NCBI GenBank assembly: GCA_030146905.1 | Contig: JASLAV010000943.1 | Location: 1-11,052 of the forward strand | Length of the DNA: 11,052 nucleotides | Reading direction: 5' to 3' | Source: Lentzea sp. | Lineage (GTDB): Bacteria; Actinomycetota; Actinomycetes; Mycobacteriales; Pseudonocardiaceae | Part shown: in pieces, positions 7,396 to 11,052 of the stretch | Layout: every line of letters begins with the position of its first letter | How positions within the stretch are numbered: the stretch's first letter is position 1 | The notes under the pieces: generated by a model | The model's input: only the letters and a program-made list of their open reading frames with translations | What the model was told of the DNA's origin: nothing | The model's database searches: none | Position numbers and translations under genes: made by a program

Positions 7396-8412
7396 TCAGA
7401 TCAGTGACGGCAGCACGTGCTCCTCGGTGACCATCAGGCCGGTGGTGGCCATGGTCTCGGCCAGGTCGGCGTCCCAGCCAGCGTCGGCGGGGCGGCTGTT
7501 CAACGTCGGCAACTCGACACCGCGCGCGATCAGCGTCGCCACGGCCTCGCGGTAGTCGGCCGCGGACATCCGCCAAGCCGTGCCGCCGGTCCACGCGAGG
7601 ACCTCGTTGGTCGCACGAACACCGGCGGGCGTGAAGTCGTTGTGACAACGGACGGTCTTGCCGTCGAGGTGGTGCTTCGCCTGCGGGGTGAGGCCGTCCG
7701 GCAGCACCATCAACGGGCCGGGCACACCGGACTCGAGCAACCGCGGGCTGCGGACGACGAGGACCTCGTCGGCGCGGAGGGTGTCGTTGAGCGTCAGGTA
7801 GCCCTCGGACGTCAGCACCGCGCCGGAGTACGCGTCGGGAAGAACGCCGGAGCGCTCCCAGTCGGTGCCGGCGAGCTGCAGGGCCTTCCCGACGACGCGG
7901 GCGAGCGGACGGCCGTCGTCGAGGTCGTTGCCCGCCAAGGCGAAGCGGGTCGTCCACCGCCGAGGGTCCGCCTGCAACCGCGCGAGGATCGCCGCGGCCT
8001 GGTTCGCGATCATCGGCAGCGCGGGCTGGGGGATCTTGCCGTACTTCCGCACGTGCGCGATCCACTCGGCGGCCCACGACGCGTGCAGCAACCCGTGCTC
8101 CCGCAGGGCGAACCTCAGCACGGCGTCCGCGGTCGAGGACTCCTGGGCGCTCGACATGCCGACCGGCCTGCCGTGCACGGACTCCAGGACCTCCGGCAGG
8201 GTGCTGCCGTGCGCGCGGAGGTGTTCGTCCAGGCGTGCCAACGAGATCTGGCGGCGAGCCGGGTGCGCGATCGGCTTGCGCAGCAGCTCGCCGAGAACGG
8301 CGGCGGTGCGGGCGTCCTCGACGCGGAAGCTGAACGCCGAGCGGCCGCCCCCTTCCACGGTCTCGCGGGCGAGGCGCCAGAACTCGGCCAGCTCGGGGGA
8401 GTCCATGTTCAC
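7396..8412 (-). CDS. TIGR02679/DUF2399 family protein (JetD-like), orphan, with degenerate Toprim-type site
   Basis: A 338-residue protein recognisable as the TIGR02679 family, whose best-known members are JetD of type II Wadjet anti-plasmid systems (DUF3323-type N-terminus plus DUF2399 Toprim-like C-terminus). Family landmarks: 'VLGELLRKP' (39-47) and 'LARLDEHLRA' (58-67); 'GNDLDDGRPLARVV' (161-174); 'ERSGVLPDAYSGAVL' (186-200); 'WRMSAADY' (280-287); and the C-terminal 'VTEEHVLPSLI'. In JetD the metal site uses Glu of an ENP-like turn and the Asp pair of HGDFD. Here these read R221-S-P and H257-N-D-F-T261, so the Glu and second Asp appear lost and only D259 remains. Nuclease activity is therefore doubtful. 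No jetA, jetB or SMC-like jetC lies alongside. GTG at 8412 has AGGG 7 nt upstream; ATG at 8406 is an alternative. Family recalled by pattern, not by search. Confidence 0.82.
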   Translation of the reverse strand: MNMDSPELAEFWRLARETVEGGGRSAFSFRVEDARTAAVLGELLRKPIAHPARRQISLARLDEHLRAHGSTLPEVLESVHGRPVGMSSAQESSTADAVLRFALREHGLLHASWAAEWIAHVRKYGKIPQPALPMIANQAAAILARLQADPRRWTTRFALAGNDLDDGRPLARVVGKALQLAGTDWERSGVLPDAYSGAVLTSEGYLTLNDTLRADEVLVVRSPRLLESGVPGPLMVLPDGLTPQAKHHLDGKTVRCHNDFTPAGVRATNEVLAWTGGTAWRMSAADYREAVATLIARGVELPTLNSRPADAGWDADLAETMATTGLMVTEEHVLPSLI

Positions 8413-8488
8413 GCCATCACCCTAGTTTTTCGATTCGGCGTCCGCCGATGCTGGTTCTGCGTACTCTCGGTCACCGGGAGGGTGCGCT
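8413..8488. promoter_or_regulatory. Divergent promoter region between the JetD-like gene and the second YbaB-led cassette
   Basis: These 76 bp separate two divergent starts, so both promoters must lie here. Leftward: TAGGGT (8424-8419 read on the minus strand) lies 6 nt before the GTG at 8412, which would suit leaderless transcription. Rightward: TACTCT (8462-8467) could be a -10, giving a very short leader that contains GGGAGGG (8476-8482), 6 nt before GTG 8489. No convincing -35 on either strand. The perfect inverted repeat 8435-8448 sits between them. Confidence 0.4.
8431..8448. promoter_or_regulatory. CGATTCGGCG motif with 6-2-6 inverted repeat, possible operator
   Basis: The 10-mer CGATTCGGCG (8431-8440) is identical to 3644-3653 ahead of the other YbaB-like gene. 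Here TCGGCG-TC-CGCCGA (8435-8448) is a perfect palindrome; at the first site the same half-sites are 14 nt apart. The position between two divergent starts suits a regulator binding site. This is inferred from the shared sequence only. Confidence 0.35.
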
Positions 8489-8941
8489 GTGACACGAGGG
8501 ATGAACCTGTTCGGAGGCGATCCGTCCGAGGTCGAGCGAGGGCTCGACGAGTGGGTGGCTGGCTTCGAGCAGAAGGCCGCGCGCTACCAGGAGCTCCAGC
8601 ACGAGGTCGAGGGCGTCCGCGTCTCGGAGACCAGCCCGAACGGTGCCGTCACGGTGACGATCGACGCCAACGGCGTGCTCGTGAACGCCGAGTTCACTGA
8701 TCGCATCCTCAACACGACGCCGGACGAGTTGAGCCGGCAGCTCCTGACCGCGATCAACCAGGCCAAGACGAAGATCGCGGGCCGGGTGCGCGAGGTGGCC
8801 GGGCAGGTCGTGGGCGAGGAGGCGGGCAGCCGCATCACCGGCTACTACGAACAGAAGTTCGGCGCCGTGGTCGAGGAAAAGCAGCCGCCTCCCCGCCGCG
8901 ACCACGACGAGGACGAGGGCTACGGCACGGTCTACCGCTGA
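8489..8941 (+). CDS. YbaB/EbfC-like family protein, second copy
   Basis: A 150-residue paralogue of the protein at 3730-4230, with the same layout: an N-terminal helix (11-42), a beta segment ('GAVTVTIDANGVLVNAEF', 52-69), a TP turn (77-78), and a long second helix (79-110). Like its paralogue it ends in a Pro/Arg-acidic tail ('PPPRRDHDEDEG'). The shared tail pattern RRDxDxE/D hints at a common binding partner. The GTG start at 8489 is favoured because GGGAGGG (8476-8482) is 6 nt upstream; the in-frame ATG at 8501 (residue 5) has its only purine-rich stretch directly abutting, too close for use. It leads the second cassette, 20 nt upstream of the EspC-like gene. Function is not established; DNA binding is possible from the fold, a T7SS accessory role from context. 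Confidence 0.85.
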   Translation: MTRGMNLFGGDPSEVERGLDEWVAGFEQKAARYQELQHEVEGVRVSETSPNGAVTVTIDANGVLVNAEFTDRILNTTPDELSRQLLTAINQAKTKIAGRVREVAGQVVGEEAGSRITGYYEQKFGAVVEEKQPPPRRDHDEDEGYGTVYR

Positions 8942-8961
8942 GCACAGGGGGAAGCGAACAC

Positions 8962-9261
8962 ATGGCGGGCTTCGAAGTTGCCCCTGCGGACCTGCGCGCA
9001 CACGCGGGGAAGGTCGACCACCACGCGGCCACCGTGGGCCAGGCCGTGGATGCCGCGAACGCCGCGATGTCCGACGACACGTACGGGCAGATCTGCCAGT
9101 TCCTGCCACCGCTGTTCAACGAGCTGGAACAGACGGCGCGTGAGGCATTGCGGGCCTGCCAGCGAGGTCTCACGACAACCGCCGAGAGTCTGCGGGCCTC
9201 GGCGACCCACTACGAGAGCGACGACAACGCGATCGGCGAGAAGCTCCGGGGCATGCGATGA
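8962..9261 (+). CDS. EspC-like ESX/T7SS secretion-associated protein
   Basis: A 99-residue helical protein resembling the ESX-1 secretion-associated EspC-like family (PF10824 type): opening 'FEVAPADLRAHAGKVDHHAATV', two helices separated near residues 36-50, and a C-terminal segment 'ATHYESDDNAIGEKL'. That segment contains the general T7SS export motif YxxxD (Y84, D88) right after the second helix, where it occurs in known substrates. There is no WxG in the turn, unlike the WXG100 protein at 4227-4535. It probably pairs with the downstream toxin and supplies the export signal. ATG at 8962 follows GGGGGAAG (8947-8954) by 7 nt. Its stop overlaps the start of the toxin gene (ATGA), implying translational coupling and equal amounts. 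Confidence 0.88.
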   Translation: MAGFEVAPADLRAHAGKVDHHAATVGQAVDAANAAMSDDTYGQICQFLPPLFNELEQTAREALRACQRGLTTTAESLRASATHYESDDNAIGEKLRGMR

Positions 9262-10541
9262 CCGGCAACCCGCTGATCGCGCAGGAAGAGGACTCGACCC
9301 GGTGGTACACGGGCATCGGGATCGCGGAGTCGATCAGCGATCTGGTGCAGGGCATCGAGAGCGGCAACTGGGTCGACATCGGCCTCGGCGTGACCACGAC
9401 GGCGCTGGAAGCGCTGAGCCTCTACATGGACCCGATCGGCTCGGTGGCGTCGAACCTGATCTCGTTCGTCATCGAGCACGTCGGTCCGCTGCAGGACATC
9501 CTCGACCAGCTGGCCGGCAACGCCGACGGCGTCGCCGCCCAGGCGCGGACGTGGCAGAACGTCGCCAAGGCCGTCGGCCAGGTGAAGACCGAGTACGAAC
9601 GCGAAGCCATCCAGGACACGTCGAGCTGGACGGGCACGTCCGGTGACGCCTACCGCAAGCGTGCCGCGGACACCGGGGCGTTGCTGGGCGGTGCGGCCGA
9701 GGCGGCGAGCGGCATCGCGAGCGCGGTCGAGTTGTCGGGCATGCTGGTCGGCGTCGTGCGGGAGACCGTGCGTGACCTGATCGCCGATCTCGTCGGACGG
9801 TGTGTCGTGTGGGCGATCGAGGCGTTGACGATCGTCGGCGCACCGGTCGTGGCGGCGCAGGCGGCGACGGCGGTCGCGAAGTGGGCGGCTCGCATCGCCC
9901 AGATCATCAAGCAGCTCGTGCGGGCGTTCGACAAGCTCAAGCCGTTGCTCAAACGACTCGGCGAACTGCTCGAGCAGGTCCGCAAGAAGATGGACGAGTT
10001 CACCGGCCGCAGGGGCGGTGACAAGCCGCCGAAGGATCCGAACGACCCGCCCGGCACCACGAGCGGCGGTGACCCGTTCGACGACCTGTCACCGGCGGAA
10101 CGGGAACGGCTGATCAACGAGCTCATCGAGGACAGCAACAAGGACTTCCCCCTGACCAGGGCCAACGCCGAGGCCATCCTGCGCGGCGGGCCGCCGGGCA
10201 CGACCCCCGAGGTGGCCGGGCCCGGCACGGAAGGCGCGGACGTGGTGTTTCGCGACAAGGACGGCAACATCGTCGCGGCCCGTGAAGCGAAGAACACCGA
10301 TGGCACGTACAACACGTTCAACGGCGAGCTCAAGCAAGCCACCAAGCAGATCGGGAACAACGGCGAGGTCTGGTTCCAGGTGCCGCCGGACACCGACGCC
10401 GACTCGTGGATTCGGCGCTGGCAGGGCCAGCGCACCGACGAACAGCTCGCCAAATACGGTGACGTCGTCGTGGTCGTTCGAGACTCCAGCGGCTTGGAGA
10501 TCGGTCGGTACGACCTGGGCCAGCGGTTGCCGCCCAAGTGA
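9258..10541 (+). CDS. Polymorphic toxin: WXG-type carrier with C-terminal PD-(D/E)xK-like nuclease domain
   Basis: A 427-residue probable T7SS-exported toxin. An N-terminal region (1-75) precedes a helical WXG100-like domain (about 80-170) with W124-T-G126. Hydrophobic and amphipathic helices follow (about 175-250), then a Pro/Asp-rich linker (252-275). The C-terminal part (about 276-427) looks like a restriction-endonuclease-fold toxin: D328 in the 'GADVVF' strand, E343-x-K345 in 'NIVAAREAK', Gln-rich helix 'NGELKQATKQI' (355-365), then strands 'EVWFQV' and 'DVVVVVRD'. This order matches the PD-(D/E)xK core, so DNA or tRNA cleavage in a competitor is the likely role; the target is not predictable from sequence. 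The start overlaps the EspC-like gene by 4 nt, and the probable immunity gene begins 17 nt after the stop. The nuclease call rests on motif order, not on a search. Confidence 0.83.
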   Translation: MTGNPLIAQEEDSTRWYTGIGIAESISDLVQGIESGNWVDIGLGVTTTALEALSLYMDPIGSVASNLISFVIEHVGPLQDILDQLAGNADGVAAQARTWQNVAKAVGQVKTEYEREAIQDTSSWTGTSGDAYRKRAADTGALLGGAAEAASGIASAVELSGMLVGVVRETVRDLIADLVGRCVVWAIEALTIVGAPVVAAQAATAVAKWAARIAQIIKQLVRAFDKLKPLLKRLGELLEQVRKKMDEFTGRRGGDKPPKDPNDPPGTTSGGDPFDDLSPAERERLINELIEDSNKDFPLTRANAEAILRGGPPGTTPEVAGPGTEGADVVFRDKDGNIVAAREAKNTDGTYNTFNGELKQATKQIGNNGEVWFQVPPDTDADSWIRRWQGQRTDEQLAKYGDVVVVVRDSSGLEIGRYDLGQRLPPK

Positions 10542-10558
10542 GGAGATGAGGAGCAGAC

Positions 10559-10855
10559 GTGAGTGAGTCAGCGTGGCTGGTCAGCGACGCCCATCAGGTG
10601 CAGCTCGGCCTTGGCAAGCCCATCCGCCGGGAGAACCGCACGGTCGACCACTTCTGGGACGGCACGCAGAACTCCCGCAACTCCGACCTCACGCGGGCGT
10701 TGTGGAAGTTCCTCGCCGACTTCGGTGACCAGCCGCTGCGCGTGGTCTTCAGCCACAGCCCTGAATACTCGAAGACCGCGGGCTATCGGATGATCGGCAA
10801 CGACGCCGCTGAAGACATCGACTTCCCCGAGTACCTCCACGACTGGCACGGCTGA
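10559..10855 (+). CDS. Probable immunity protein for the adjacent nuclease toxin
   Basis: A 98-residue protein with no family I recognise. It has no signal peptide or membrane segment, so it should act in the cytoplasm, where an immunity protein to an intracellular nuclease is needed. It is rich in aromatic residues and acidic towards the C-terminus ('GNDAAEDIDFPEYLHDWHG'), a character common in inhibitors that block nucleic-acid binding sites. The call rests mainly on position: directly after a polymorphic toxin, same strand, 17-nt gap. GTG at 10559 has GAGGAG (10548-10553) 5 nt upstream. Its stop abuts the stop of the convergent next gene with no spacer. Codon third positions appear slightly less GC-biased than in its neighbours (AGT, TCA, CAT early on), as is common for small accessory genes. 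Confidence 0.72.
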   Translation: MSESAWLVSDAHQVQLGLGKPIRRENRTVDHFWDGTQNSRNSDLTRALWKFLADFGDQPLRVVFSHSPEYSKTAGYRMIGNDAAEDIDFPEYLHDWHG

Positions 10856-11052
10856 TCAGGGGTCCACCCGGTCCAGCGCCGCGCCGTCCCACGTGGTCTG
10901 CGTGCATGCCACACCGCGGCCGTTCTTCGGCCGCAGCACGTCGAAGATGTGCATGCGCGGGATCTTGTCGGACACGCCCCACCCGCTCGGCCAGGTGATC
11001 ACCCAGTCCATGTCGAGGTCCACCAGCAGGCCCAGCATGCGCGCGATCGTCG
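10856..11052 (-). CDS. Hypothetical protein, C-terminal part, 5' end beyond window
   Basis: An open minus-strand frame runs from the stop at 10856 through to the window edge without interruption (about 65 codons). An ATG at 11038 exists, but the frame stays open upstream and no good ribosome binding site is visible there, so the gene probably starts outside the window. The visible C-terminus ('LGLLVDLDMDWVITWPSGWG...') is compact and soluble; a distant resemblance to HAD-like 'WaTgW' segments is too weak to name it. The stop codon directly abuts the stop of the probable immunity gene. Confidence 0.55.
   Translation of the reverse strand, partial: TIARMLGLLVDLDMDWVITWPSGWGVSDKIPRMHIFDVLRPKNGRGVACTQTTWDGAALDRVDP

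Noticed and set aside
6189..7430. Long plus-strand open frame (about 413 codons) opposite the membrane protein gene
   Set aside because: Its translation is rich in Arg, His, Gln and Pro with no domain; it is the antisense shadow typical of high-GC coding DNA. The minus-strand frame has clear membrane helices and a good ribosome binding site.
7307..8077. Minus-strand open frame (256 codons) in another frame of the JetD-like gene
   Set aside because: Arg/Pro-rich translation without domains; the overlapping frame shows family landmarks from end to end.
7396..8412. Complete Wadjet anti-plasmid system
   Set aside because: Only a JetD-like gene is present. No JetA, JetB or SMC-type JetC is encoded within the window, and the nuclease residues look substituted.
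7417..8700. Plus-strand open frame of 427 codons across the JetD-like gene and the divergent promoter
   Set aside because: Runs antisense through the JetD-like gene and out of frame into the YbaB-like gene; composition is that of a shadow frame.
1..11052. CRISPR array, tRNA/rRNA gene, insertion sequence or transposase
   Set aside because: No regularly spaced repeats, no cloverleaf or rRNA-like stretch, and no transposase frame or terminal inverted repeats were seen on reading both strands.

Overview
The window is high-GC DNA with GTG/ATG starts, 4-nt start/stop overlaps and strong GGAGG-type ribosome binding sites. Gene content (an actinobacterial M16 peptidase pair, a NudC-type NADH pyrophosphatase, and type VII secretion (T7SS/ESX)-linked WXG100, EspC-like and YbaB-like proteins) points to an actinomycete. 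A member of the Pseudonocardiales (Lentzea/Saccharothrix/Amycolatopsis-like) is my best guess, by inference only.

Region 1 (2-3626, + strand) is a housekeeping operon: a catalytic M16 zinc peptidase, its non-catalytic M16 partner, and nudC, each pair joined by a 4-nt overlap. A hairpin follows nudC.

Region 2 (3730-5693, + strand) is a T7SS-type cassette: a YbaB-fold small protein, a WXG100-type protein, and a larger hydrophobic/Gly-rich protein whose N-terminus resembles the second part of the CpnT N-terminal domain. Its C-terminal tail shows no toxin domain I recognise, and no immunity gene follows.

Region 3 (5694-8412, - strand) holds two genes: a multi-pass membrane protein with two copies of a PH-like domain, and an orphan TIGR02679/DUF2399 protein. 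The latter is related to JetD, the nuclease of type II Wadjet systems, but lacks jetABC neighbours and has substituted Toprim residues.

Region 4 (8489-10855, + strand) is a second cassette with the same logic: a YbaB-like protein, an EspC-like secretion partner with a YxxxD signal, a 427-residue polymorphic toxin with a WXG motif and a C-terminal PD-(D/E)xK-like nuclease domain, and a small probable immunity protein. A partial minus-strand gene of unknown function closes the window.

The main interest is the pair of parallel cassettes, one apparently armed (toxin plus immunity) and one apparently without a recognisable warhead, with an orphan JetD-like gene and a membrane gene between them. 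An identical 10-bp motif and inverted half-site lies upstream of both YbaB-like genes and could be a shared operator.
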